From: Bacillota bacterium
GTDB lineage: Bacteria; Bacillota; Clostridia; Acetivibrionales; DTU013
DNA length: 27,122 nt
Reading direction: 5' to 3'
Assembly: GCA_023435305.1 (NCBI GenBank)
Contig: JAEYRV010000038.1
Location: forward strand, 1-27,122
Part shown: positions 16,002 to 24,383 of the stretch, piece by piece
How positions within the stretch are numbered: position 1 is the first letter of the stretch
How the letters are laid out: each line of letters starts with the position of its first letter
Made by a program: the position numbers and the translations under genes
The notes under the pieces: generated by a model
What the model saw: only the letters and a program-made list of their open reading frames with translations
Database searches by the model: none
What the model was told of the DNA's origin: nothing

Positions 16002-17537
16002 ATGGCTTATTTATTGGGTATCGATATCGGAACCTCGGGGACGAAAACAGTTCTGTTTGATGAGACCGGAAAAACCATAACCAGTGCGCTTGAAGAGTAT
16101 CCGCTTTACCAGCCGAACATCGGTTGGGCGGAACAGGATCCTGAAGATTGGTGGAAGGCTTCCTGTGACGGTATTCGTAAGGTATTGACAAAGAGCGGCA
16201 TCAATCCGGCCGATGTCAGCGGAATAGGCCTGTCAGGGCAAATGCACGGCATGGTTCTGCTGGATGCCGAAAACAAGGTACTCAGGCGTTCCATCATATG
16301 GTGCGATCAGAGAACAACGGCTGAATGCGCACAGATCACATCTCTGGTTGGTGAAAAGAGACTCATCGAGATCACTGCAAATCCTGCTCTTGTCGGATTC
16401 ACAGCTTCCAAGATAATGTGGGTCAAGAACAATGAACCCGCTGTATTTGAAAAAATAAACAAGATATTGCTTCCGAAGGACTATGTCAGATTCAGGCTGA
16501 CCGGCGAGTTCGCAACCGAAGTATCGGATGCCAGCGGCATGCAGCTGTTGGATGTACCGGGCAGGTGCTGGAGCGGCGAAGTGCTGTCCAAGCTGGGCAT
16601 AGAAAAGAACTGGCTGGCTGATGTTTATGAATCACAGGTCGTCAGCGCAAAGGTAAACAATGAAGCAGCATCACTGACGGGACTGAAACCGGGAACACCG
16701 GTAGTAGGCGGCGGCGGAGATCAGGCTGCTGGAGCAGTTGGAAACGGAATTGTAAAACCGGGAGTCGTATCATCTACAATAGGCACATCAGGCGTTGTAT
16801 TCGCATATCTCGATAAAATCAGCATAGATCCCAAGGGCAGGGTGCAGACCTTCTGTCATGCAGTGCCTGATACATGGCACGTTATGGGAGTTACACAGGC
16901 AGCGGGATTCTCGCTGAAGTGGTTCAGAGATAATTTCTGCAAGGAAGAAATGAGTGTTGCTGAACTCATGGAAACTGATCCATATGTATTGATGGACCAG
17001 GAAGCCGCAAAGGTCAAAGCTGGAAGCAACGGCCTCATTTATCTGCCATATCTCATAGGCGAGAGGACACCTCATCTTGATTCCGATGCAAAGGGCGTAT
17101 TCTTCGGCCTCTCCACTGTTCATAAGAAGAGGGACATGATCCGCTCTGTCATGGAAGGTGTTGTTTACAGCCTTAAGGACTGCCTTGGAATAATTGCAGG
17201 CATGGGCGTCGATGTGAGCGAAGTCAGAGCATCGGGCGGCGGCGGAAAGAGCAAGCTTTGGAAGCAGATGCAGGCAGATATATTCGGACTGCCAATAACC
17301 ACCACCAACTCCAGCGAAGGACCGGCTTTGGGCGTCGCATTGCTGGCCGGCGTTGGCACCGGTGTTTACAAGAATGTGGCTGAAGCTTGCGATGCAGCTA
17401 TACAGGCCAAGAGTATCCAGCAGCCTGAAGAGAGCAATATTGGATTATACTCGAAATATTACGATCTGTACGGCAAGCTTTATAATTCGCTGAAGAATGA
17501 TTACAAGGAGCTCTCGCAAATATTAAAGAGCATATGA
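16002..17537 (+). CDS. xylB: Xylulokinase
   Basis: Phosphorylates D-xylulose to xylulose 5-phosphate with ATP, feeding the pentose phosphate pathway. The 511 residues fit the FGGY kinase family. LGIDIGTSGTKTVLFD at the N-terminus is the first phosphate-binding loop. GLSGQMHGMV near residue 75 is the conserved sugar-site region of xylulokinases. GGGGDQAAGAVGNG carries the catalytic Asp240, and SSTIGTSGVV is the adenosine/phosphate loop. RASGGGGKSKLWKQMQADI matches the C-terminal ATP-binding signature. It starts at ATG 16002 behind GGGAGG and is the first gene of the operon; xylR follows after 10 bases. Confidence 0.95.
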   Translation: MAYLLGIDIGTSGTKTVLFDETGKTITSALEEYPLYQPNIGWAEQDPEDWWKASCDGIRKVLTKSGINPADVSGIGLSGQMHGMVLLDAENKVLRRSIIWCDQRTTAECAQITSLVGEKRLIEITANPALVGFTASKIMWVKNNEPAVFEKINKILLPKDYVRFRLTGEFATEVSDASGMQLLDVPGRCWSGEVLSKLGIEKNWLADVYESQVVSAKVNNEAASLTGLKPGTPVVGGGGDQAAGAVGNGIVKPGVVSSTIGTSGVVFAYLDKISIDPKGRVQTFCHAVPDTWHVMGVTQAAGFSLKWFRDNFCKEEMSVAELMETDPYVLMDQEAAKVKAGSNGLIYLPYLIGERTPHLDSDAKGVFFGLSTVHKKRDMIRSVMEGVVYSLKDCLGIIAGMGVDVSEVRASGGGGKSKLWKQMQADIFGLPITTTNSSEGPALGVALLAGVGTGVYKNVAEACDAAIQAKSIQQPEESNIGLYSKYYDLYGKLYNSLKNDYKELSQILKSI

Positions 17538-17547
17538 GGCCCGCGCA

Positions 17548-18747
17548 ATGACAAAAAGCAGGACTGGCAACAGCAAATTTTTGAAAGCGTATAACGAAGC
17601 AGGTATCCTGGATCTGATCCGAAAGAAGCAATCTGTTTCAAGAGCTGATCTTTCAAAGGATACAGGCTTGTCGCCTACAGCAATCGGCGTGATCGTGTCA
17701 TCGCTGCTGGACAAGGGTTATATACATGAGACAGGGACCGGAGAGTCGAAAGGCGGCAGGAAACCGGTAATGCTCGAGTTGAAGCCTGATTCCTATTACT
17801 CGGTAGGGCTGGACATTGACGTTGACAGTATACAATTTGTACTGACTGATATTACAGGCAGACTGGTTCAGGAAGGCTCCGTTCCGCTGAATGTGAACAC
17901 AGCTGAAGGCGCTGTTGCAGCATCGGAATCGTGTGTCACCGGCATTATGGAGAGGTACTCGATTAGCAGAGAAAGAATGCTGGGAATAGGCATATCAGTT
18001 CCGGGCATGGTGGACTCCATTTCTCACAGGGTCGTACTTGCACCCAATCTGGGGTGGGAGGAAGAAGATCCTGCAGGCATGCTCAGGGAAAGGCTGCAGC
18101 TGCCGGTATTCATGGAAAATGAAGCTATGTCCTCTGCGATTTGTGAAAACTGGATCGGCGCTTGCCAAAAAGCGAGCAACTTCGTGTGCGTCAATATCAA
18201 ATCAGGTATCGGCGCAGGTATCTTCACAGGGGGCATGCCTTACAGGGGAACAGGCGGCAGCGCTGGAGAAGTGGGACATATAGTCGTGGATGAGAACGGA
18301 CCCAGGTGCGGCTGCGGAAATTACGGCTGCCTGGAGACGATGGCCTCTACCGGAAGGATCATTGAAAAAGCCAGAAAAATGGTAAGGCAGGGTGTCGTAT
18401 CCAGTCTCAATGAGTTTGAAAATGTGGATGCCATGTCCCTTGAAAATATCGCGGCGGCAGCCAGAGCCGGCGACGGAGCAGCAATGAACCTGCTGGATGA
18501 AACTGCCCGGTATCTGGGGATAGCGCTGTCCAACCTGGTCAATACTCTGAATCCTTCGAGGATCGTACTGGGAAAGGATTTTACCGTATATGGCGATCTG
18601 GTAATGGGAACTCTGAGAAGTGTTATTGACGGCAAAGCGCTGAAAAGGCCGGCTTCAAATGTCGAACTGATGATATCCGGGATAGGGAACAGGGCATCGA
18701 CACTGGGAGCGGCAATAATACCGCTGAAGAAGCTGTTTGGAAGGTGA
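17548..18747 (+). CDS. xylR: ROK family transcriptional regulator (XylR-type)
   Basis: Predicted xylose-responsive regulator of 399 residues. Residues ~15-75 form a winged helix-turn-helix (SRADLSKDTGLSPTAIGVIV) for DNA binding. A ROK sugar-kinase-like domain follows, with GLDIDVDSIQFVLTDITG, then GEVGHIVVDENG and the zinc motif CGCGNYGC (Cys254, Cys256, Cys261). ROK repressors of this layout release their operator when they bind the sugar; that this one senses xylose is inferred from its place between xylB and xylA. The gap to xylB is only 10 bases, so the two are cotranscribed. The palindrome at 15877-15893 is its most likely target. Confidence 0.85.
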   Translation: MTKSRTGNSKFLKAYNEAGILDLIRKKQSVSRADLSKDTGLSPTAIGVIVSSLLDKGYIHETGTGESKGGRKPVMLELKPDSYYSVGLDIDVDSIQFVLTDITGRLVQEGSVPLNVNTAEGAVAASESCVTGIMERYSISRERMLGIGISVPGMVDSISHRVVLAPNLGWEEEDPAGMLRERLQLPVFMENEAMSSAICENWIGACQKASNFVCVNIKSGIGAGIFTGGMPYRGTGGSAGEVGHIVVDENGPRCGCGNYGCLETMASTGRIIEKARKMVRQGVVSSLNEFENVDAMSLENIAAAARAGDGAAMNLLDETARYLGIALSNLVNTLNPSRIVLGKDFTVYGDLVMGTLRSVIDGKALKRPASNVELMISGIGNRASTLGAAIIPLKKLFGR

Positions 18748-18773
18748 AAATCAGAGGTAAGGATATTAAGCAG

Positions 18774-18890
18774 GCAGAGATATCAAGACGCAGAGAAATT
18801 AAACAGGCAGAGAATTAAACAGGAAGAGAATTTAAACAAGCAGAGAAATTAAACAAGCAGAGAAATTAAACAAGCAGACGTATTGAACAG
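18774..18890. repeat. 17-bp tandem repeat (7 copies) between xylR and xylA
   Basis: Seven consecutive units of 16-17 bases follow the consensus GCAGAGAAATTAAACAR. The fifth and sixth are identical and the outer ones are diverged. The array lies in the 203-base gap between the xylR stop and the xylA start, upstream of the xylA ribosome binding site, and would be transcribed if the operon is read through. Confidence 0.85.
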
Positions 18891-18950
18891 GGATATTTGC
18901 ACAATTGAATTTTGCAGGTGAAAATAAAATTTATATAATGGAGGTTTATT

Positions 18951-20270
18951 ATGGCGGAGTATTTTAAGAACATTCAGAACATCAAGTATGAGGGCAAAGG
19001 ATCTGACAACCCGCTGGCATTCAAATTCTACAATGCTGATGAAGTGGTTGCAGGCAAGACAATGAAGGAACACCTGAGATTCGCAGTTGCATACTGGCAT
19101 ACCTTCCAGGCAACAGGAACGGATCCGTTCAGCGGCACCGGAACAGCTATCAGACCCTGGAGCCCTATCACAGATGCTATGGATCTTGCAAAGGCAAAGG
19201 TAGAAGCTAATTTCGAATTCTGCGAAAAGCTCGGAGTACCGTTCTTCTGCTTCCATGACAGAGATATAGCTCCGGAAGCCGACACCCTTGCTGAAACCAA
19301 CAAGAGGCTCGATGTCATAGTCGCAGCTATCAAGGACAGAATGAAAGACAGCAGTGTCAAGCTGCTTTGGGGCACCACCAATGCATTCGGCAATCCCAGA
19401 TTCACTCATGGTGCATCCACTTCACCGTATGCTGATGTATTTGCATATGCATGTGCACAGGTCAAGAAGGCAATGGAGATCACTCATGAACTGGGCGGCC
19501 AGAACTATGTATTCTGGGGCGGCAGAGAAGGCTATGAGACATTGCTCAACACCAACATGAAGCTCGAACTCGACAACATGGCCCGCTTCCTCGGCATGGC
19601 TGTTGATTATGCAAAGGAAATCGGCTTCACTGGCCAGTTCCTTATCGAGCCCAAGCCAAAGGAACCCACAAAGCACCAGTACGACTTCGATACAGCTACT
19701 TGCATCGGCTTCCTGAAGACTTACGGACTCGATCCTTACTTCAAGATGAATATCGAAGCAAACCATGCAACACTGGCACAGCATACCTTCCAGCATGAGC
19801 TCCACACTTCACGTATCAACAACATGCTTGGCAGTATCGATGCAAACCAGGGCGACATTCTCCTCGGATGGGATACCGACCAATTCCCGACAAACATCTA
19901 CGACACTACTCTGGCAATGATCGAAGTACTCAAGATGGGCGGCTTCACAAAGGGCGGCCTGAACTTTGACTCCAAGGTCAGAAGAGGTTCCTTCGATCCT
20001 GAAGATATGTTCTATGCTCATATCGCTGGAATGGATACCTTTGCAAAAGGTTTGACGACTGCTGCGAAGATAATCGAAGACGGCAAGCTGGATAAATTTG
20101 TTGCTGACAGGTATGCCAGCTACACTACCGGCATAGGCAAGGATATCGTTGAGAAGAAGGTCGGCTTCAAGGAACTCGAACAGTACTGCCTCGGCCTCGA
20201 CAAGGTAGTTATCGGCTCCGGCAGACAGGAAATGCTCGAATCCTTACTCAACTCCTATATAGTAGAGTAA
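18951..20270 (+). CDS. xylA: Xylose isomerase
   Basis: Interconverts D-xylose and D-xylulose using divalent metal ions in a cytoplasmic TIM barrel. At 439 residues with the N-terminal YFKNIQNIKYEG insert it belongs to the longer class II enzymes. Visible signatures are FSGTGTAIRPW, FCFHDRD with catalytic His102 and Asp105, the substrate-site WGGREGYETLLNTN, metal-ligand FLIEPKPKEPTKHQYD, and WDTDQFPTN. The start ATG has GGAGG upstream. I found no convincing separate promoter: the TATAAT at about 18936 would start transcription beyond the ribosome site. So xylA is probably cotranscribed with xylB and xylR. A strong terminator ends the operon just after it. Confidence 0.97.
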   Translation: MAEYFKNIQNIKYEGKGSDNPLAFKFYNADEVVAGKTMKEHLRFAVAYWHTFQATGTDPFSGTGTAIRPWSPITDAMDLAKAKVEANFEFCEKLGVPFFCFHDRDIAPEADTLAETNKRLDVIVAAIKDRMKDSSVKLLWGTTNAFGNPRFTHGASTSPYADVFAYACAQVKKAMEITHELGGQNYVFWGGREGYETLLNTNMKLELDNMARFLGMAVDYAKEIGFTGQFLIEPKPKEPTKHQYDFDTATCIGFLKTYGLDPYFKMNIEANHATLAQHTFQHELHTSRINNMLGSIDANQGDILLGWDTDQFPTNIYDTTLAMIEVLKMGGFTKGGLNFDSKVRRGSFDPEDMFYAHIAGMDTFAKGLTTAAKIIEDGKLDKFVADRYASYTTGIGKDIVEKKVGFKELEQYCLGLDKVVIGSGRQEMLESLLNSYIVE

Positions 20271-20301
20271 TTATATGCGGGCTGTATTGCCCGATAAAAG
20301 A

Positions 20302-20338
20302 TGGAACACGGGGATATACCCTGTGTTCCATTTTTTTT
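20302..20338 (+). terminator. Rho-independent terminator of the xylose operon
   Basis: GGAACACGGGG pairs with CCCTGTGTTCC (one G-T wobble) around the loop ATATA, followed by eight T. It lies about 32 bases after the xylA stop codon. Confidence 0.9.
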
Positions 20339-20354
20339 GATTTACCTAAAGCAC

Positions 20355-20382
20355 GCTAAAATAGCGGGTTTTTAGCCTTTTT
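20355..20382 (+). terminator. Possible second terminator after xylA
   Basis: GCTAAAA (20355-20361) pairs with TTTTAGC (20370-20376) and is followed by CTTTTT. It is weaker than the hairpin just before it and could act as a back-up. Confidence 0.4.
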
Positions 20383-20426
20383 ATACAATTCATCAATCCA
20401 CATCTGCGAAAACAGAAACATTAATG

Positions 20427-20649
20427 TATGGTGAAAGCATAGGGCACTACTCACTTTTAACTTTTGAATCATAATTAATATATGGTGAAAGCATAGGGCA
20501 CTACTCACTTTTGCAGTTTTTGTACGATATTAATGAGAAAGGCGCTCGTTTTTATTGTCCATTGACTATGAAATGCGCCTTCTTGTTTATAAAATTGTCC
20601 ATCTAGGACTTTATTTTGTTCAAAAGCTGCAAAAACGAGTAGTGCCCTA
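20427..20649. mobile_element. MITE-like element with 28-bp terminal inverted repeats and a duplicated left end
   Basis: The segment 20494-20521 (beginning TAGGGCACTACTC) matches the reverse complement of 20622-20649 at 25 of 28 positions. Between them lie about 100 bases without a gene, including a AAGGCGC/GCGCCTT inverted pair. If the element starts at GGGCAC and ends at GTGCCC, it is flanked by TA on both sides, as for elements that duplicate a TA target. A 32-base direct repeat (20427-20458 and 20481-20512, 54 bases apart) duplicates the left end and its flank. No transposase is present. Confidence 0.6.
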
Positions 20650-20701
20650 AGGGTTTTCTGTATAAATAAATACTTTTCAAACAGTCAAGTGTGGAAGCAT
20701 G

Positions 20702-21068
20702 TGGACGGTTCTTTTGCTTCCATACAAATAGCAGGAGGAAGGCCGATACAATGTCGGACTGTTGTAAAGGAGACTGATCTTTTGTTCCATACAACATCCA
20801 TACAACATCCATACAACATAAGAAAGGCCGATACATATTCAGACTGCTTCGCGTACAGCTACTAGTCGGCATCTCTTGTTCAAATGAGGGCGCTGGTCAC
20901 TCGCCGTCCATGGCTCGGGGACGCAGCACATGCGGCATCCGTGCCGCAGCTTGTGAATCCTGTTGACTCATTTGAACCGCATGAAGCCGAAGTATCTGTA
21001 ACGCTGGCAGTCATTGAATGTTGTATCGGCCTTCCTCCTGTACATCAAAGTAAGCAAAAAGCCGTCCC
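20702..21068. repeat. Large imperfect inverted-repeat structure in a gene-free region
   Basis: CAGGAGGAAGGCCGATACAA (20732-20751) recurs as its exact reverse complement at 21021-21040. The arms extend outward through GGACGG..TTTTGCTT (20703) and its inverted relative ending at 21067. Nested inside are GTTCAAATGAG (20878-20888) with its exact inverse (20967-20977), and a perfect TGCGGCA/TGCCGCA hairpin with loop TCCG (20931-20948). CCATACAACAT is repeated three times in tandem (20787-20819). A third partial copy of the arm (AAGGCCGATACA) is near 20824. It contains no recognisable protein; it could be a non-autonomous mobile element or a structured RNA. Confidence 0.6.
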
Positions 21069-21167
21069 TCTACTTCCGTCCCACTGCATCCATGTCAAAT
21101 TTAACAGACTTAGTGCATAAAATGAATAAAGGCAGAAGTTAACCTAAATGGAACAGATGGAGACAGT

Positions 21168-21692
21168 ATGTTTATTTTCAATACTGGAAGCCAAAGGACA
21201 GTGTGGCCATATAACAGGGACAAAGTGCTGCAGTATGCACACAAATGGGCTTATGCCAGAAATCCGGCATATTATGATTTTGAAAGGCTGGGGGGAGACT
21301 GTACTAATTTTGCATCACAGTGCATCTTCGCAGGCAGCGGCATAATGAATTATACACATGTGTATGGATGGTATTATGTAAGCTCATATAACAGAACAGC
21401 ATCATGGACCGGCGTCAATTATCTTTATGAATTTCTTACAAACAACAAAGGGCCCGGTCCCTTCGCAGAGGTAGTGGATGCTTCCGATGCAGAGCCGGGG
21501 GATATAGCCCAGCTGTCCTTCTCTGACAGCATGAGGTTCGACCATTCTCCGGTAATTGTCAAAATGCCTGAAAATAAAGCAATGGACGGCATACTTGTTG
21601 CCGCCCATACATTTGATACGGATCATTACCGGCTGATGGACTTCAAACCGGCATATACAAGGTTCCTTCACATAGCAGGTGTGCGGATCTGA
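21168..21692 (+). CDS. Amidase-domain protein (putative cysteine amidase/hydrolase)
   Basis: Protein of 174 residues. YNRDKVLQYAHKWAYARNP, then FERLGGDCTNFASQCIFAG, matches the putative amidase domain found in many Firmicutes cell-wall or sporulation-associated proteins, with Cys45 in GGDCTNF as the expected nucleophile. A histidine (His126 in RFDHSPVI) fits the second catalytic residue. Proteins of this group are often exported, but no signal peptide is visible here, so it may act in the cytoplasm or need another route. The ATG at 21168 has GGAG upstream; an overlapping frame starting at 21148 gives no family match. It ends 18 bases from the convergent cheW stop. Confidence 0.75.
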   Translation: MFIFNTGSQRTVWPYNRDKVLQYAHKWAYARNPAYYDFERLGGDCTNFASQCIFAGSGIMNYTHVYGWYYVSSYNRTASWTGVNYLYEFLTNNKGPGPFAEVVDASDAEPGDIAQLSFSDSMRFDHSPVIVKMPENKAMDGILVAAHTFDTDHYRLMDFKPAYTRFLHIAGVRI

Positions 21693-21710
21693 GGCTGGAC
21701 ATTCCGGGAA

Positions 21711-22199
21711 TTATTCCTTTGCAGCAGCCGGCTTTACAGTTTTTGCTGTCTTTACTGGTTTTGCGGGCAGTATGTCAGCTTCAGTGATGACCTTATCTAT
21801 ATCGAGTATTAGTACAAGCCTGTTATCGACTTTTACCGTACCGCTCAGGAATCTGTCCCTGACAGCGGAAAGCTCTTTGGGCATAGGCTCGAACTGATCG
21901 TCCTCGACCTTGATTATCTCGCGGACACCGTCAACGATAAGTCCAACTAACGAATCCTGTACGCTTGCGATGATTACCTTCGTATCATCATTGAACTCGG
22001 GACAGGGCAGATGAAAACGCTTTCTGAGATTGAATACGGTGTGTACCTTTCCTCTCAGATTTGTCAGACCTTCGACATACTCAGGTGTATTGGGGATCTT
22101 GTAAATCTCAAGCATTCTCTCAATGATGCTTATTCTTTCGATTTCGATACCGAATTCTTCTTCGTTGATCGTAAATACGGCATATTTTCTAATACTCAA
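21711..22199 (-). CDS. cheW: CheW-type chemotaxis coupling protein
   Basis: Couples methyl-accepting chemoreceptors to the CheA kinase at the cytoplasmic side of the membrane. The 162 residues show the CheW fold signatures: YAVFTINEEEFGIEIERI at the start, then IYKIPNTPEYVEGLTNLRGKV with the conserved NLRG, then VGLIVDGVREIIKV, and LVLILDIDKVI near the end. A lysine/alanine/proline tail (~18 residues) follows. The start is TTG at 22199 behind AGGAGGGG, since no ATG lies nearby in frame. No cheA or receptor gene is adjacent, so it is an orphan copy within this window. It lies 159 bases downstream of argJ and could be read from its own weak promoter. Confidence 0.9.
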   Translation of the reverse strand: MSIRKYAVFTINEEEFGIEIERISIIERMLEIYKIPNTPEYVEGLTNLRGKVHTVFNLRKRFHLPCPEFNDDTKVIIASVQDSLVGLIVDGVREIIKVEDDQFEPMPKELSAVRDRFLSGTVKVDNRLVLILDIDKVITEADILPAKPVKTAKTVKPAAAKE

Positions 22200-22358
22200 T
22201 CCGACCCCTCCTGTATATTATCATCTAAAGCATATATCGGAAACAACACAGATATCCAAAAGGAAATATTTCATCTGCGGTTAGTTCCCTGACCTTGTGT
22301 GCCAATGAGGCCGGCCGCCGCATTCGAGCGGCAGCCCTGCAGCCCTGCAGCCCGGCAA

Positions 22359-23561
22359 TCATGAGCGATAACTTGAATTGATCTTTATATAATCGTATGA
22401 ATAATCACAAGTCCAAACATGGTCTGAAAATACTCCCTTGTTCAGCCTGATAAGCAGCTTTATCTCACTTTTCTGCATTTGCTCCCTGGCCAGCGATTCA
22501 TCAAAGTCTACTGCGCTCCCGCTCTTGCAGACCAGCAGATCTCCTATATAAATGTCTGTATAGTTCGGGTCGAATTCTGCTCCTGAATAGCCAACAGCAG
22601 TTATGATCCTGCCCCAGTTCGCATCCTCGCCGAATATAGTAGTCTTGACCAGCGGCGATTTGGCTACGGCATAAGCAGCCTTGTATGCATCCTCCAGGTT
22701 CCCGGCGCCTTCGATCACGACATCGATCAGCTTTGTTGCGCCTTCGCCGTCCTTTGCGACCAGTTTTGCAAGATAGCTGCACACATATTCCAGCCCCTTT
22801 GCGAACAGCTCGAAGTCTTCACCTTCATTAGTGATGCCCGCATTGTCTGCCATGCCGTTTGCAAAGGCTACCACCATATCGCAGGGACTGGTATCGCCGT
22901 CCACTGTGACTCTGTTGAAGGTCGACTTTACAGCATCCTTGAGGGCTTTGTCCAGTAGCTTTCTGGATATATTTGCGTCAGTTGTGATGATGCCTATCAT
23001 GGTAGCCATATTGGGATGTATCATTCCCGAGCCTTTTGCCATACCTCCGATAACAACCCTGGTATCCTGCAGCTCAAGCTCTATGGCTATTTCCTTTGGA
23101 ATAGTGTCGGTAGTCATGATGGCTTCCTCCGCATCATGGCCGCCGTCAGGATCCATTCCTGAAACGAGGGCTTCGATGCCGGGACGTATGGCATCCATGT
23201 TCAGCCGCTTTCCGATAACGCCTGTGGAGCCTACCAGAATGTCCTGCGGGCTGCATTCAAGCAAGCCGGAAGTGATGGTTGCTATCTCAAGTGCATCTGC
23301 ATAGCCCTGTTCGCCGACACATGCGTTTGCACTGCCGCTGTTGATAACTACTGCATTCGCGTATCCGCTTTTTATATGCTCCATTGTCAACTGCAGCGAA
23401 TGACCTTTTACTTTATTGGTCGTAAATACTCCTGCCACTGCAGCGCTGTCTTCTGAGCAGACAATAGCGAGATCCTTTTTGCCTTCCTTTTTTATACCGC
23501 AGGCTACTCCTGTGGCAAAAAAACCTTCAGGGGCCGTGACCCCTCCATTTATGGTATTCAT
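22359..23561 (-). CDS. argJ: Glutamate N-acetyltransferase / amino-acid acetyltransferase (ArgJ)
   Basis: Transfers the acetyl group from N-acetylornithine to glutamate, closing the arginine biosynthesis cycle; bifunctional forms also use acetyl-CoA. The 400-residue length is normal. VINSGSANACVG and GSTGVIG are typical, and KGSGMIHPNMATMIGIITTD contains the self-cleavage site, where Thr187 of the MATM segment becomes the N-terminal nucleophile of the beta chain. FNRVTVDGDTSPCD is also conserved. I chose the ATG at 23561 since it has GGAG seven bases upstream; an in-frame start at 23579 lacks such a site. No other arg gene is present in the window. Its promoter is divergent from the valS leader. 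Confidence 0.95.
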   Translation of the reverse strand: MNTINGGVTAPEGFFATGVACGIKKEGKKDLAIVCSEDSAAVAGVFTTNKVKGHSLQLTMEHIKSGYANAVVINSGSANACVGEQGYADALEIATITSGLLECSPQDILVGSTGVIGKRLNMDAIRPGIEALVSGMDPDGGHDAEEAIMTTDTIPKEIAIELELQDTRVVIGGMAKGSGMIHPNMATMIGIITTDANISRKLLDKALKDAVKSTFNRVTVDGDTSPCDMVVAFANGMADNAGITNEGEDFELFAKGLEYVCSYLAKLVAKDGEGATKLIDVVIEGAGNLEDAYKAAYAVAKSPLVKTTIFGEDANWGRIITAVGYSGAEFDPNYTDIYIGDLLVCKSGSAVDFDESLAREQMQKSEIKLLIRLNKGVFSDHVWTCDYSYDYIKINSSYRS

Positions 23562-23618
23562 CACATCACTCCAACCCATATATAAGAATTTTTTTTACCT
23601 TTTGCTTTAATTAAATAA

Positions 23619-23647
23619 ATTATACATAAATATGCCAGAGTGTTCAA
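23619..23647 (-). promoter_or_regulatory. Promoter of argJ
   Basis: On the minus strand, TTGAAC (23647-23642), a 17-base spacer and a consensus TATAAT (23624-23619) are present. This lies about 58 bases upstream of the ATG at 23561. Confidence 0.65.
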
Positions 23648-23669
23648 TAAAATGAAGAAATAATGCCCC

Positions 23670-23698
23670 TTGACTTGTTTTTTTTTATAATATATTAT
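23670..23698 (+). promoter_or_regulatory. Promoter of the T-box/valS transcript
   Basis: TTGACT (23670-23675), a 17-base spacer and TATTAT (23693-23698) are present. Initiation near 23705 fits the beginning of the T-box leader. The promoter is back to back with that of argJ. Confidence 0.6.
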
Positions 23699-23704
23699 TG
23701 ATAC

Positions 23705-24041
23705 ATTGAAAAAAGGTAAAAACGCTGATCGGGAGGAGTAAGCGACGATCTGACCCAACAGGCATTTTGCGGCAGTCACAATGCTATCGCAAACGCCCCG
23801 CAGAGAGAAAGGCTCATTGGCTGAGAAGCCTTTCGGGAAAAGAAACGCTGAAGGTCGCCCGGGAGTTCTGCAAAAAAAGTCGAGCAATGTCATACCGATA
23901 CCGAGCGTGCGGTCAAGACAATGCGGGGCGCAATTGCAGCGGAAGAGGAACCGTTATTTCCATGAGCTGCCCTTAGGGGAATTTTGGTGGTACCGCGGAG
24001 TATGGCCCTTCGTCCAATTGATATGGATGATGGGCCTTTTT
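23705..24041 (+). ncRNA. T-box leader (valine specifier) controlling valS
   Basis: The T-box sequence AATTTTGGTGGTACCGCGG (23980-23998) matches the family consensus. It is followed by a GGCCC..GGGCC terminator hairpin (24004-24036) with a T-run (24037-24041). Upstream are stem I landmarks: AGTA near 23737, GCAGAGAG near 23798, and GCTGAGAAGC. In the segment GAAGGTCGCCCGGGAG the codon GTC (23854-23856) is the likely specifier, a valine codon that agrees with valS downstream. Uncharged tRNA-Val would pair with the leader and favour the antiterminator. The precise pairing of stem I was not modelled. Confidence 0.9.
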
Positions 24042-24120
24042 AGTTGCTTTTTCCGGGAAATAATTCGGAAAAGAGAATTATGCGTTTATCACGCAGTGCA
24101 CAATGAAGAGGGAGGAACGA

Positions 24121-24363
24121 ATGCTGGCACTTAAGATACTGGCCGGTCTGATAATTGTAACAGGATTTGTCACAGTTATTGCGGCGAAAAAAATTGCTTT
24201 GAGATTTGGCCTTGATAAAAAGGTGAAAATGGAGAATGAGAATGAAATGGAAGCCGAAGAGGTTGATGATTACAAATTACTGATGGCGACAGTGACCGTC
24301 AAGCGCTACGGAATGCTTATAGCATTGCCCGGCCTGGTTCTGACGCTGATAGTATTCAGGTAA
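24121..24363 (+). CDS. Small membrane protein with two transmembrane segments
   Basis: A predicted 80-residue protein from ATG 24121, which has GGGAGG upstream; an in-frame ATG at 24103 would add six residues and lies too close to the terminator to be favoured. Hydrophobic helices at residues ~3-22 (LKILAGLIIVTGFVTVIAA) and ~61-79 (MLIALPGLVLTLIVF) flank a charged, glutamate-rich loop with several lysines. I do not recognise a family. It lies between the T-box terminator and valS, 20 bases before the valS start, so the two should be cotranscribed and both controlled by tRNA-Val charging. Its function is unknown. Confidence 0.7.
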   Translation: MLALKILAGLIIVTGFVTVIAAKKIALRFGLDKKVKMENENEMEAEEVDDYKLLMATVTVKRYGMLIALPGLVLTLIVFR

Positions 24364-24383
24364 ATATGCGAGGAGGATTTGAG

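Noticed and set aside
18914..18941. A separate promoter for xylA (TTTGCA, 17 bases, TATAAT)
   Set aside because: Initiation would fall at or beyond the GGAGG ribosome site, leaving the transcript without it.
20603..20872. An 89-codon minus-strand frame
   Set aside because: It overlaps the right end of the MITE-like element and the triple CCATACAACAT repeat. It is low in protein-like features and lacks a good start.
20884..21120. A 78-codon plus-strand frame in the gene-free region
   Set aside because: It runs through the inverted-repeat structure, has no ribosome binding site and shows no family resemblance.
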